NCBI GenBank assembly: GCA_949358305.1
Contig: OX442322.1
Coordinates: forward strand, 3,100,001 to 3,164,000
Length of the DNA: 64,000 nucleotides
Direction: 5' to 3'
DNA from: Strigamia acuminata
Taxonomy: Eukaryota; Arthropoda; Chilopoda; Geophilomorpha; Linotaeniidae
Shown here: positions 44,123-54,220 of the stretch, piece by piece
Layout of the letters: each line of letters opens with the position of its first letter
Position numbering within the stretch: the stretch's first letter is position 1
Translations under genes and position numbers: made by a program
The notes under the pieces: generated by a model
What the model was told of the DNA's origin: nothing
The model's input: only the letters and a program-made list of their open reading frames with translations
Databases searched by the model: none

Positions 44123-44806
44123 CGCGGGAAGTTTCTGAAATCCGAGTTCTCGTAACGTTTCGTCTAACTTCTCATACCACTGACGGCCAGATTGGTGGAG
44201 ACCGTACAGCAATTTAAAGAGAAGCCAGACGTTATCCGGATTCGAACAGTAGGCACCGGCGGGAATTCGCATATATACACGGTGCTCAAGCTCCCCGTAA
44301 AGGTAAGCGCACTTCACATCAAGGTGTGCGTCTTTCCAACCTTGGAGACTCACGAGGAGGCAGAAGAAAAATTGGATTAATACGAATTTCACCACTGGGC
44401 TAAAGACCTCGTCGTAATTGACGCCGAGAGTCTGTCAGAATCCTTGCGCGACTAATCTGGCGCGGTATCTTGTAATTTGTCCCGATGCGTCCGATTTTAA
44501 CTTAAACATCCATTTGCAGCCGAGAATCGTGGTATTTGCGGGCTTCGGAACTTTCTCGTAGATTCGTCTCTTCTCGAATGTCCCCAGTTCTTCACTTATG
44601 GCTTCCTGCCATTTGGGGGCATCCGGAAACTTGACAGCCTCTGCGTAGGAACCCAGTTCTCGACGGCAAAAATGAACAACATGTCGTGGTGGTGGAAGGG
44701 CCGGAATCAGTGGCAATTGATGCTCCATGTTTCCGAAGAAAAAAAGATTTTCATCGTACAGAATCCCCTCCTTGTCGCAATATTTTTCAATATCGGGTTT
44801 CGTACG
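44123..44806 (-). pseudogene. pol: E6 copia pol, RT N-terminal half
   Basis: On the - strand it contains WQEAISEELGTFEKRR and GCKWMFKLKSD...YRARLVAQGF, the classic start of copia RT. A UGA follows at about 44434, and then DVKCAYLYGELEHRVYMRIP and LLYGLHQSGRQWYEKL. The frame then meets E4 at 44122. The integrase is absent: the upstream end is cut by the LTR at 44807. Confidence 0.8.
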
Positions 44807-45628
44807 TGTCGCGTCCTACTTGGTATAGGTTTAAATAGCGCTAACGTGTAATACTTTACCTGTGATCAATTATGTAAATACCCAAATGAATACCAAATGT
44901 ATGTAAATAAACAGGTAATTTATTCACCAGGCTTTATGCCTTTAAAATACACTTAGTAATAATTCTAGAGTCGACGTGGTCAGCGTCGAACAAAGGATTT
45001 CTCAAGATGGCGTCGTCGGTTCCGCGTGGTCGACGGAACAAAGGCGGCGTCTCGAGTTGTCGTTAATTCGTCACGGATTCGTCTTCACGGACGCGGTGGA
45101 ATGCTCTTTCGAGTCTTCTATCCGTGCCTGTTGTCTAGGGTTTGTTTTAGCGTCGCAGAGGCCTCGTCTAGGAACTTTGGGGTTCCCTACAAAGCACTCG
45201 GACACTTACTTCGGCGAATAATCGTCTGGGCGATTATTCTGGGTGATTTTACAAGGGCTATTCTCGTGCTTTCGCAGGAATAGCTCGCAAGTGACTTCGT
45301 GAGAGTTACAGTTTGCACTTTACTCAGCGATCCTCGATCAATCCTAACTTGTAGTTGAAGTTGGCCTGACGGTGAGGTAGTTGCTGTGTTCTTGGTGTCG
45401 TTTGTGTAAGTTCTGGTTTTAGGCGGGAAACACAGCCTTTTATGCAGTGGGGTGAAGGGCCGGCGATCAACCAATGGGGGCTGACCACCAGCCGCTTCCT
45501 CCCCCTCGGGGCACACACCTGCCATGGGGAGGTGGAGCCAACTCGGGGGGGGAACGACTCTTCATTCATAGTGACTCAGAGGACAAGTATCCGCCCTGGG
45601 GGGACACTTATCCAACTGGGTCACCACA
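44807..45628 (-). repeat. E2-related solo LTR (822 bp)
   Basis: On the - strand it begins TGTGGTGACCCAGTTGG, close to the E2 LTR start TGTGGTGACCCGACTGG, and ends GGACGCGACA, like the E2 end AGCGCGACA. A TATA-like CATAAAAGG lies near 45435. No primer site or polypurine tract adjoins it. The flanking tetranucleotides TACG and GACG may be a mutated duplication. Confidence 0.7.
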
Positions 45629-46721
45629 GACGGTAGGACATTTATTTGTTGAAGGCACAGCCATTTTTTTTACGTGAAAATGGATTTCGTTTGTTAATGA
45701 ACGTCGCCGCAAAAGCGAATCCACGAACGAGAACGAGTCAACTCGGAACGAAATATTTGTGCCTATTTAGTGGATGTGCAGACGTTTTTGGAGACATTTA
45801 GGAACGTAAGCAACGTTATTTGTATTTATTAGTGCGAAATAAGCACTTGGATCACCGTAGCGAAGAGTTTATTACGACGGCGGTCATTTTTCTTGGGTTT
45901 TTCACCGTGCGAAGCGGTGAAGCCAGCGTGTGCACAAAAACGCACGCACACACGTCGGGAAAACGTGTTTAGACGCCAGGACAACGTTGTCAAGGACCGT
46001 GGCGAAGGATTAGGATTACCAAGAGACGATGGCGCCGTCCATGCCAAGCTGGTGAAAGCGACCGAATATCGTTAGCGGCTCGTCGTGGGATTATTCCAGC
46101 GTGGAATTACGTCGACTAGACGTTGTACGAGATCGCAAGGAACGTTTCAGCGTCGTTACGGAATTTTTGGCGGACATTTCGATTTTTGAGAGCGGTTTTT
46201 TGTATGCGACGTACGAATCGAGTTTTTGGAATCACGGATCGGCCCGTACAGGGTATCTGTGCATCGTTGGACCGGATAAGTCTTGTGCCAGGTGCACAAG
46301 TGAATTGCAACGGATTTCAGCGTTTGGAGCGACGTTTCAGCGGGATTTGCGACGCAAACGTCCCGCAATTTCATCGACATCGTGCCAGCATATTGTTGTT
46401 TATTATTTCTGGGGTTGTCGTGAAGCTCTGTATAATTATATAAGTTTTTGTTTGGGTCAATTAGTGTGTTTTCCGCCCTTTACTCAGTCGAGTAGCGGAA
46501 TCCTATTTCCACACAGGCTTTCCCTGGCCACCGAGTGTCCCGCGGTCCTAGGAGTCCGGTCGGAACTCGGGGGATACTGTGTGGAGTTTGTCATCTCACT
46601 TAGTGAGATTAGCCCCCTGGAAGTTTGTGATTTTTCTCCTTAAATTTTTGGAGGGAAAATTTGTGTGACAAGTGTTTACAAAGTGAAAAGTGCGTTTTAG
46701 TGCGACGAATCGTAGATTGTT
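45629..46721. other. 1.1 kb unassigned, possible 5' leader of E7
   Basis: No recognised protein motif. ORFs up to 180 codons (46101-46643) lack any familiar block and I do not call them genes. The stretch is GC-richer than its surroundings and runs directly into the E7 coding region, so it may contain the 5' LTR or leader of that element. I found no second copy in the window to prove this. Confidence 0.35.
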
Positions 46722-46840
46722 GTGCGAATAATTGTGTTACGTACAGCAACAATGTCGTTAAAAGACAGTGAAACATTATTTAGACCCGAGGACAATTACC
46801 GGGATTTAAGGCCAAATTTAACAGTTGTCAGGTTGCTCAT

Positions 46841-49297
46841 GTGCGCCAGGGGCGGCAACGGGTCAGAGGACAGTTTCCTGACCCACTGTGTCATGATAAT
46901 GGTACGAATATGCAACGAATTCAACAGCATTCTAGGAATGAACATTGGAATTCAGGTTTTTGGAGGGCATTAAATGCCGAAAGTGAACTTTATTGCGGGA
47001 ACGGACTGAAATCTTCGACACAAACGTGTGTCATCTGTTGTTTTAATTGTGGCGGAGTGGGTCATCTCGCCAGGGACTGTCCTTCGGTTTGGAAACAAGG
47101 AAATCTCCCCTCATCTGGGTTGCGGCAATTAACACAGACTTATAGAAGATTTTGCAATGAAAGGAACTGTTCCGACCGGCACACGTGTAAAAGGAATGTG
47201 CAGTCATTCAGCAACGAAGACAAAGAGAATTTTAAAAATTCTAAGAGCATGAATAAGGAAATATCTGGGAATTTTATTTGGTATTGTGACAGCCAGATCC
47301 CTAACCATGTGGCATCATGTGAAAAGTGGTTCCAGAATTTTAGGCCATTGAACAAATTTGTAAATAATTTAGAAGTTATGGGTATTGGAGATATCCGGCT
47401 GATCTCCTTTAATGGGAATCAGAAGACAAATTTATTCTTAAAGAATGTTTGGTTTGTGCCCAAAAATGGAAGGAATTTAATTTCTTTGGGGCAATTGGAA
47501 AAAATAGGCCTAACCACTAATATTGCACATGGGAGACTGGCTATTTACAAAAATAAAATCAGCAAACCATTTTTGGTGGCACAACGGAATGGGAATAATG
47601 AATTCACAGTTGATTGTTGCACCATGGTTTCAAATGTGAGTGCTATCGCACCCTTTTTAACAAAGCATGCGGTTGACACGGCTGATTTAAATTCTGATTT
47701 TGACAAAAATGTATCGCTATTAACACATTTTATCATTAAGAGCGCACAAACTCACAAACCAAATAGTTTGGCTAAAGCGATTGGAGTTTCAATCAGGGCA
47801 ATTTGTGAGACACATATGTGTAATGTGGGGAAAACGGCGAATAGCGACGTGCCAAGCACGAACAATGAAAATCAGAATTGCGACATGGTTGATTCGAATG
47901 GGGTTTCGAATGCCATGGATAATTTGAGTGAGATCTCAATTACTAGTCAACAACACGGGGAAACTCAACATAGACACGGGAGTTTTGAGTGTTTGAACAA
48001 GGGGAACAGGAAGTATAATGATACAACTACAATTAAAAGTAGCAATCCCCTTAATTCTGATATGGGAAATCAGAAACATTTTTCAAAGAAAACTAGAAAG
48101 TCTAAGGATTTTGTAGAATTGGGCAAAGTCCCAATTACTAACAATGAGGGGGAGAAGTCATATAGCATGACTAGAATTGTTAGCAATTGTTCTGTGACCA
48201 AGGACCGGAAGGAGGTTTTAGGAAAATCCAAGTTTGCTGGAAAGTCTAAGAAAAGGAAAGACAGAGCCCTTCCTCTTTATTTGTGGCAGATGCGGTTAAG
48301 ACATCTACATAAAGAGAGTGTTCTTGGCATGAATCAGTCAAAGAGAGTATTTGGCGTTCTATTACAGTACGATGAGATTACTCCTCAAACATCTTGTGTA
48401 GTAACAGGAGCTACTAAGCCAGATATGCCCCCAACACAGAGAGTTCACCTCGGGGAGGTTTTAGATTTGATTTATTTAAGTGTTTGGGATGTTCCACATA
48501 AAATGGGAGAACAATACATGGTTTTAGTTGATGATTGTTTGCAATATATCTGGATTAAACATTCAAAGAATGGGAAAGGTGTAATTGATATGTTTCAGGA
48601 TTGGATAAAAGAAACTGAGCATATACTTGGCAGGAAAGTAAAACGAATTTATTTGGGACATGGGATGGATTATTCCCCAAAAGAATTAAATGAATGGGTT
48701 GATATCGCCGAAAGCATTGGGATCGAGATGGCTGGAATGGAATCTACCAACCCTGAAATTTATTCCATCTATGAGAGCGCCAACAAAGACATTGTAACGG
48801 GAGTGAACATTTTGCTATGGGAAAATAGATTTTCAAACACTTTATGGATGGAACTTGCCAATACAATGGCATATTTGCGGAATCGTGTTCCAAAAGTTAG
48901 TTTAAATATGGATGCTCCTTATAATGTGTTGTATACTCGACCGGTATCTGTGAGACACCTCCGATGTATTGGGTCGAGGGTTAGAGTTTCTACTCGTATT
49001 GGGAATGCAAAATGTCTCAAGCATACCTGGGAGGGCGCGTTAGTCGGATATTCTGATTTCGGTAAAGGTTATCGGATCTGGGATCCAAAACAAGACAAAG
49101 TTGTTTCTTCAGTCAAGTTAAAGATGTACGAACAGGATTATTGGTTTGAGGGAGAAATAGGAAACCCTATGGAGGTTGCTGAAGCGAAAGATAATGGTTC
49201 TACGGATTCGCACGCTCTTCCTGAGAACGAGACAGAAGAGGTCTCAGCCATTGTCGTACAGCCTGTATTCCCGTCCTCAAAATTTTGTCTTTGGTGA
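46841..49297 (+). CDS. E7 copia-like Gag/protease/integrase-like protein with altered catalytic residues (818 codons)
   Basis: This is a long uninterrupted frame. A CCHC knuckle CFNCGGVGHLARDC is at residues 67-80. The protease-like block WYCDSQIPNHV (D150) keeps Asp but loses the Gly of DSG/DTG. The pre-integrase block LWQMRLRHLHKESV follows. The integrase-like domain aligns with copia in order, but the first acid is Ser (LIYLSVWD), the second is Gly (IYLGHGMDY) and only the Glu (YESANKD) remains. The integrase C-terminal blocks are well preserved (LWMELANTMAYLRNRVP, HTWEGALVGYSDFGKGYRIWDP). No RT or RNase H follows. Alternatives: a decayed copy still open by chance, or a maintained catalytically silent protein. 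The ATG is the first in frame; an upstream frame (46722) may carry more of gag. Confidence 0.75.
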   Translation: MRQGRQRVRGQFPDPLCHDNGTNMQRIQQHSRNEHWNSGFWRALNAESELYCGNGLKSSTQTCVICCFNCGGVGHLARDCPSVWKQGNLPSSGLRQLTQTYRRFCNERNCSDRHTCKRNVQSFSNEDKENFKNSKSMNKEISGNFIWYCDSQIPNHVASCEKWFQNFRPLNKFVNNLEVMGIGDIRLISFNGNQKTNLFLKNVWFVPKNGRNLISLGQLEKIGLTTNIAHGRLAIYKNKISKPFLVAQRNGNNEFTVDCCTMVSNVSAIAPFLTKHAVDTADLNSDFDKNVSLLTHFIIKSAQTHKPNSLAKAIGVSIRAICETHMCNVGKTANSDVPSTNNENQNCDMVDSNGVSNAMDNLSEISITSQQHGETQHRHGSFECLNKGNRKYNDTTTIKSSNPLNSDMGNQKHFSKKTRKSKDFVELGKVPITNNEGEKSYSMTRIVSNCSVTKDRKEVLGKSKFAGKSKKRKDRALPLYLWQMRLRHLHKESVLGMNQSKRVFGVLLQYDEITPQTSCVVTGATKPDMPPTQRVHLGEVLDLIYLSVWDVPHKMGEQYMVLVDDCLQYIWIKHSKNGKGVIDMFQDWIKETEHILGRKVKRIYLGHGMDYSPKELNEWVDIAESIGIEMAGMESTNPEIYSIYESANKDIVTGVNILLWENRFSNTLWMELANTMAYLRNRVPKVSLNMDAPYNVLYTRPVSVRHLRCIGSRVRVSTRIGNAKCLKHTWEGALVGYSDFGKGYRIWDPKQDKVVSSVKLKMYEQDYWFEGEIGNPMEVAEAKDNGSTDSHALPENETEEVSAIVVQPVFPSSKFCLW

Positions 49298-49342
49298 AGA
49301 CACCGGAAGAAGTAATTCCCTCAGACATTACATTAGTTGGTG

Positions 49343-49344
49343 TA
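49343..49344. repeat. TA target duplication of the pogo element (left)
   Basis: TA flanks the element on both sides (also 51559-51560), as expected for the Tc1/mariner-pogo superfamily. Confidence 0.9.
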
Positions 49345-51558
49345 CCGTACTGCCTTGAACAATGACCCGGGCGTTTAATTTTTTTTTCGACTCGCCCGCC
49401 AGGCACTTATTCAAAACCAGGCTACTATTTAAGCCAGGCTTCTATCCAAAAAAAAAGTTGAAAAAAAAGTTGAAAATAAATTGTGTTGAACGAATTTTTA
49501 TTTATTATTATTACTTGTAATCAAATCTACTTTTTCCATTTATCGAGCAAATCATCACTTACTGAGAAGGCACCTGCGTTAGCGGTGCCAACAATTTTCG
49601 CTGCATCAATTTTTTTTAAAATTTCATGCTCCGTGTACATTTCTTCATCTGGACGTTTCGGCCACTTCCAGTATTTTCTCATCTTTTGCATTGAGGAAAT
49701 TTTTTACATTACCCGTTCACTAGATGTTTGTTTTTCGACAATTTTACCGGGAAAATGTTCACCCTCGTATACATGAATAACATATTCACCAACAGCATAT
49801 TCGGCAACCGCTGGCAATTCCGAATCCCCATCATGACTTTCATACGAATCTACTGGAAACGACACTTCATTAATAGTTTCATTAAAGTTTTCACCTTCAT
49901 CGCCGTCTTCATTTTCACTGTCGATGAATATCTCGTTCTCTTCGTTCTCTTCTTCATTATCATCTTCCTCCATATCGAAAATACCCGTAGATCCGTCTTC
50001 TCTCGCGTTTTGCAGCATCTGCATCGCCGGAGCACACAATTGGTCCGGTTTCAGACAGTGGATCAAGTGATCCTCGCTTCCGTCGATCTTTGTTGTTTGT
50101 CCGCACGATTTAAACGATTTCTCTATCAATTCGGACGAAACACTGGCCCATGCCGTCTTTACCCATTCGGTCAGCAGAGCTTTCGATGGCGCTTTTAAAT
50201 TTCCTCCCGTCGTCCACTCTTTATCACTGTCGCCGGCCAACCAAGAGTCATAAATCACAGCCAAATGCTGTTTGAACGGCTTATTCCACGAGACATCTGG
50301 TGCCTGTAAGTACTTTGTGCAGCCACCGGGTATCACGACTTGTAAGGTGTTGAAATTCTTCAGGTGTTGTTTAGTACGCTCGCTCGTGTGACACCTGTAG
50401 CTGTCCCAAACTAAAACACGACAACCAAAAACAAACTTGGTATAAACTCGATCCAGCCAATCCGTGGTTAAATTTTCGTCCATCCACCCATTTTTACTCG
50501 AAACAACTACCGCCCCTTTGACCGATTCCAGTTTTTTCACAGCCCTAATACTTTTTTTAAACACAATGTAAGGCTTAAGTTTAGTACCGTCGCCTTTTGC
50601 AGCTAACACAATTGTTGCATGTGCCTTCTCATTTCCCGTTGTTTTTATTGAAATTGATTTTTTGCCAATCAAATCAACAGTCGTATTACTTATCATGTCA
50701 AACCACAACGAAGTTTCATCCATCGCTACGATGTTGCAAACTCTTGGCTTTTTTTCGCGACGCAAATTAGAAATGTACATAAGGAAACTAACAACCTGTT
50801 GTTGCAATTTCTCCCGGTCCTTCTGGGCAACAGTAGTCTTCCTTCGTACCGATAAACCATAGCGTTTCATGAAATTGGAAAGCCACCCATTGCTGGCTCC
50901 GAACGTTTCGTCTGTCGAGGTTTCGTCCGTCGAAGTTTTGTCCAAAAGGCTACTAAAAACCTCTCTCGCCTTTATCCGAATTACTTTTCTGGAGGTGCGT
51001 AGACCTTTGTTACGCTGATCTAAAATCCAATTGAATAGAGCCGACTCCATAGAAATCGAAAGAGGTTTTCGACCACCACCAGCCATTCGTTTTCTTATAA
51101 CTTTAGTAGAATTCAGTGATTTCTTGGCTAAGGCTGCTCGTAATTCCGATTGCTGCTTCTTCCATTCCCGAATTTGTTTCGGGTCCACGCCAAACTTCCT
51201 TGCCGCCGCTTCGCCAGAGTTTTCCAATGCATACTTTACTGCACGCAACTTAAATTCGAAATCGTAGGATCGTTTTGTTACAATGCGAGTTGGAGCCATA
51301 TCGCTGGTCGGAATGAATCGAAATGAATCAGTAAAGAACTGAAGACGTCTTAAATAGATCATTTAATGTATTAACGTATACGTTACATAAAAAACGTTAC
51401 TTATACGTTTTTAAAATATCTTCTGGTTAACCCGGCTTTTAAACACGCCCGGCGTTTATTTGAGGCAGGCGCTTATTGGTTTTCCGGCTGGCGGTTGCCA
51501 GGCGCTTAATCAAGAGCCGGCTCTTAATTGCGCCTGATCATTGTTCAAGGCAGTACGG
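49345..51558 (-). mobile_element. Complete pogo/Tigger-type DNA transposon (2,214 bp)
   Basis: The terminal inverted repeats are perfect over 21 bp, starting CCGTACTGCCTTG, with looser similarity further in. It has TA duplications and one transposase ORF on the - strand. It splits the 3' coding tail of E7; removing the element and one TA rejoins an open frame of E7. Confidence 0.95.
49704..51299 (-). CDS. pogo/Tigger transposase, intact
   Basis: This is the transposase that cuts and pastes the element at TA sites. I take the start MAPTRIVTKRSYDFEFKLRAVKYA (51299) over the in-frame Met 21 codons upstream because the N-terminal psq-type helix-turn-helix (AAARKFGVDPKQIREWKKQ) begins right after it. 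A CENP-B-type HTH follows (GASNGWLSNFMKRYGLSVRRK). The DDE_1 core has the three acids in AMDETSLW, VWDSYRCH and APDVSWNKPFK, a DDD arrangement typical of pogo. A small repeat, TSTDETSTDET, lies between the domains. The C-terminus is strongly acidic. No stop or frameshift is seen in 531 codons, so it could be active. Confidence 0.95.
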   Translation of the reverse strand: MAPTRIVTKRSYDFEFKLRAVKYALENSGEAAARKFGVDPKQIREWKKQQSELRAALAKKSLNSTKVIRKRMAGGGRKPLSISMESALFNWILDQRNKGLRTSRKVIRIKAREVFSSLLDKTSTDETSTDETFGASNGWLSNFMKRYGLSVRRKTTVAQKDREKLQQQVVSFLMYISNLRREKKPRVCNIVAMDETSLWFDMISNTTVDLIGKKSISIKTTGNEKAHATIVLAAKGDGTKLKPYIVFKKSIRAVKKLESVKGAVVVSSKNGWMDENLTTDWLDRVYTKFVFGCRVLVWDSYRCHTSERTKQHLKNFNTLQVVIPGGCTKYLQAPDVSWNKPFKQHLAVIYDSWLAGDSDKEWTTGGNLKAPSKALLTEWVKTAWASVSSELIEKSFKSCGQTTKIDGSEDHLIHCLKPDQLCAPAMQMLQNAREDGSTGIFDMEEDDNEEENEENEIFIDSENEDGDEGENFNETINEVSFPVDSYESHDGDSELPAVAEYAVGEYVIHVYEGEHFPGKIVEKQTSSERVM

Positions 51559-51560
51559 TA

Positions 51561-51983
51561 AGCGGGTCCAAAGCTGTTGAAACAGAGGGGGAAGTTTTCT
51601 CGACACAAGTACGGACATTATTTGGTGCAAATGAATGCAAACTTGTTGAAACAGAGGGGGAGATTATAAAGACCAAGAGAGACAGAAGGAAAGGAAAAAC
51701 AAACAAAACAAACAAAACAAATAATAATGTTGTAGAAACAACAAAGGTCGATGAATGCCAGTCAACGGCATGTGAACCGATTACGGATTGTGATATTCCG
51801 GACACTTCGTCCGAAGTGGTTTTGATCAATGAGGGGGAAAACAATGAAGTAAATTCTGATGGGTATTTTATTCATGATTGGGAGTCTGATTCCTTCTTAG
51901 TAGAATTTAGAAAACGGAATAAACGGCTCGTGATAGACGATCTAATTATTACATGGGATGATGAGTTTATGCATGTTAGATGA
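51561..51983 (+). CDS. E7 3' coding tail, acidic, with repeated VETEGE blocks
   Basis: This continues E7 after the pogo insertion. The open frame runs from the pogo edge (SGSKAVETEGEVF...) to TGA at 51981-51983. It includes two VETEGE blocks, a Lys/Thr/Asn run (KTNKTNKTNNN) and an acidic C-terminus. Before the insertion, the frame TPEEVIPSDITLVGV (about 49300-49344) reads into it; this is +1/-1 offset from the main E7 ORF near 49280. The DNA under each VETEGE/NEGENNE block is a purine tract resembling the element's own polypurine tract. No RT-like block is present. Confidence 0.6.
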   Translation, partial: SGSKAVETEGEVFSTQVRTLFGANECKLVETEGEIIKTKRDRRKGKTNKTNKTNNNVVETTKVDECQSTACEPITDCDIPDTSSEVVLINEGENNEVNSDGYFIHDWESDSFLVEFRKRNKRLVIDDLIITWDDEFMHVR

Positions 51984-52050
51984 CCAGTTCATCAAGCTGT
52001 TCCCATGTAGTTATTTGAAGTTTTTAGAATCTGCATTTTCTCAAATGTTT

Positions 52051-52064
52051 GGACAGAGGGGGAA
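52051..52064 (+). promoter_or_regulatory. E7 polypurine tract, first copy
   Basis: GGACAGAGGGGGAA precedes TGTTAGG at 52065, a copia-like LTR start. Two similar tracts followed by TGTTGG occur at 61294-61306 and 61397-61410. Confidence 0.6.
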
Positions 52065-52212
52065 TGTTAGGAATCAAATGTGTCCAAGCATTTGAATGGC
52101 ATATTTTAGTGTGCATATGGTTATTATATAGATATGAAAGGAAATTTTTTTGACTTCAAGACTTGGAATACCCCTGATACATCGTGTTGATATGTAACGT
52201 GTTTTGCATGGT
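52065..52212 (+). repeat. E7 3' end or LTR start, interrupted by E5
   Basis: The sequence after the first polypurine tract (TGTTAGGAATC...) runs to the E5 insertion at 52212 and resumes at 61275. It ends with the target tetranucleotide TGGT. Confidence 0.6.
52209..52212. repeat. Target duplication TGGT of E5 (left)
   Basis: TGGT precedes the left LTR and again follows the right LTR at 61275-61278. Confidence 0.9.
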
Positions 52213-53859
52213 TGTGACGGTGACGACCACAACTCCTATCGCATGATAGTACCGGGTATAAGTCGCGTGAAATAGTGAATAATACGAGATAAAATAAAGA
52301 CAACAAGTTTCTCAAAACACTACATTTATTGTTGTCAAACAATAGAATCAAATCTAAAAGTTATACAAATTCTAATGCCGACATTTGGCAAGTTAAATAC
52401 AAGTTAAACTATACATGAATTGGCTGTAAAACAGCCCTAAAATAATATGATTACGGTCATTGGTGATCCGGGGTTCGGGAACGGCAAAACGCCCGCTCGA
52501 CCGAGTATAGATGTCATCAGATAGCCGGGCTGGCTGTGTCCTCGCGGCTTCCGTCGGCGCTTCGTAATCGTGGAACTGGTTCCTTCGCGTTCCTGGTTCG
52601 TATCGTGTAATGGTCCGTGTAATGCTGTCTGGCTCGATCCGAGAGGTGCGGTTGACTCATGTGCACCGCCACAACTAGGGTTGGAAATTGGTAATGAATA
52701 AATGAAGTCATTTATTCGCCAAGATTCCGCTTGCGAATTATATGTAATTCGCGGTGTTGTGAGTTTAGTAAATTAACTCAATAAATTGTATTCAATTTAT
52801 TGTTACGAATTTGATTCGTCGTACAATGAAATAAGTCTCGTGACTTACTTCGGTTGTTAACTTGTTGCCAAGTTTAAACAATTAAGGTTTATTATCAACT
52901 ACAGGATATAATAAAGGTTAAACATCGCAACACACAATTGCCGTCAAAGTTCGCCTTGCTGAGCAGAACAGTATCGCGCGTGCCCTAAATAACAGTGCGG
53001 TGAGAGACGGCACTGGTATTCAGGGGGATATAGCCCGCAGTTCTGCACAACAGAATTAATCACCCGAGATACTACTCATAAGTAGACTGCTTTGGCACCA
53101 TCACTGAAGAGATATAACTTTCCCAAACACATAGTGCTACTGGCGGTAACTGCATGTTTTGCATGCAGACTGCTTTGGCACCATCAAGTGATGGAGTCAA
53201 TCTCTTTCAGTAACAGTGCTACTAACGGTTACTAAATACTTTGGTATCACACGTGATTCTATTGTCCGACCACGAGGATACTTATGCGGGAGGCTTTCTC
53301 CTCGGCAAGACCGTTTGACGGAAACATTAACAGTCCGAACTTCGCCTTCAGTTGACGGGGGTTGCATGGCTCAGCAGAGCCATGCTATGCATGGACCGGT
53401 AGGCCCATGCCCTGAGTAAGAAACAGTTATTTGACATGCGGAACATACCAAATAACCAGAAATCAAGAACTAACTTAACTTCCTGTTGTCAGGGAGTTTT
53501 ATACTCGGTGGGATTAAGTTCCACCAATCTCGTATCGCAGGAAGTGGATACGGGGATGCAAATTGGGATTATGCTAATTTTTTAGCACACACCGGAACTG
53601 GATACCGGGGACAGGAAATGGATACACAGAACGGAAATACCTTCGAAACCGTGTTTCTCGTCATGTATCGGTGATAAAGCAGTAACGCCTATTTTATCTT
53701 CTTAAGTATTGATAATATATTTTTATATTATCGATGTGAATCACATTTAGTCGTATCAACATAATAATATGTTTGTGAACTATTTATATGGAAAATAGTA
53801 AGTTCGAGGTTGAATTTGCCGCTAATACTAGTGGCGCCATCTATTGCTAATTTGTCACA
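52213..53859 (-). repeat. 3' LTR of E5 (family B, 1,647 bp)
   Basis: On the - strand it begins TGTGACAAATTAGCAATAG and ends CGTCACCGTCACA. It contains two ~75-bp modules starting GACTGCTTTGGCACCATCA at 53085 and 53168 (period 83). Near its U3 start it shares AATAGATGGCGCC with family A. Confidence 0.95.
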
Positions 53860-53871
53860 CATCCCCCTTAA
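53860..53871 (-). promoter_or_regulatory. Polypurine tract of E5
   Basis: On the - strand TTAAGGGGGATG directly precedes the 3' LTR. Confidence 0.85.
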
Positions 53872-54220
53872 TAACTAAACATATACCCTTATATTTTATG
53901 TTATTCTTTTAGGAATATCATTTGTGTCAAATTCATCCATATTAATAAATATTTTATTTCCAATATTTATAAGGCCCCTGAGTGTTTTTAATAAACATGT
54001 TCTTATCTTTAGGATGCTCAAAAAATGTTTTTATTTTCTCTTTTCAGAGACGGTTATAAAAATAATTTGGTTATTAAAAAATAAACATGAAGTCATTCTC
54101 GTATAATGAAGAAGTACTTCTTATAAAAATCTTAGTTAAAGAATTTTCGGTTACATATTATATTCTTTTATCACAGAACACACAAACAAACTGCTAATTG
54201 TTTTTAAATTCGAACATGGC
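53872..54220 (-). other. E5 3' untranslated region
   Basis: This is an AT-rich stretch between the third-ORF stop and the polypurine tract. I see nothing coding in it. Confidence 0.5.

Noticed and set aside
46101-46643. 180-codon + strand ORF
   Set aside because: No recognisable motif, overlapping ORFs in other frames of similar size, and a position in a likely leader or LTR region.
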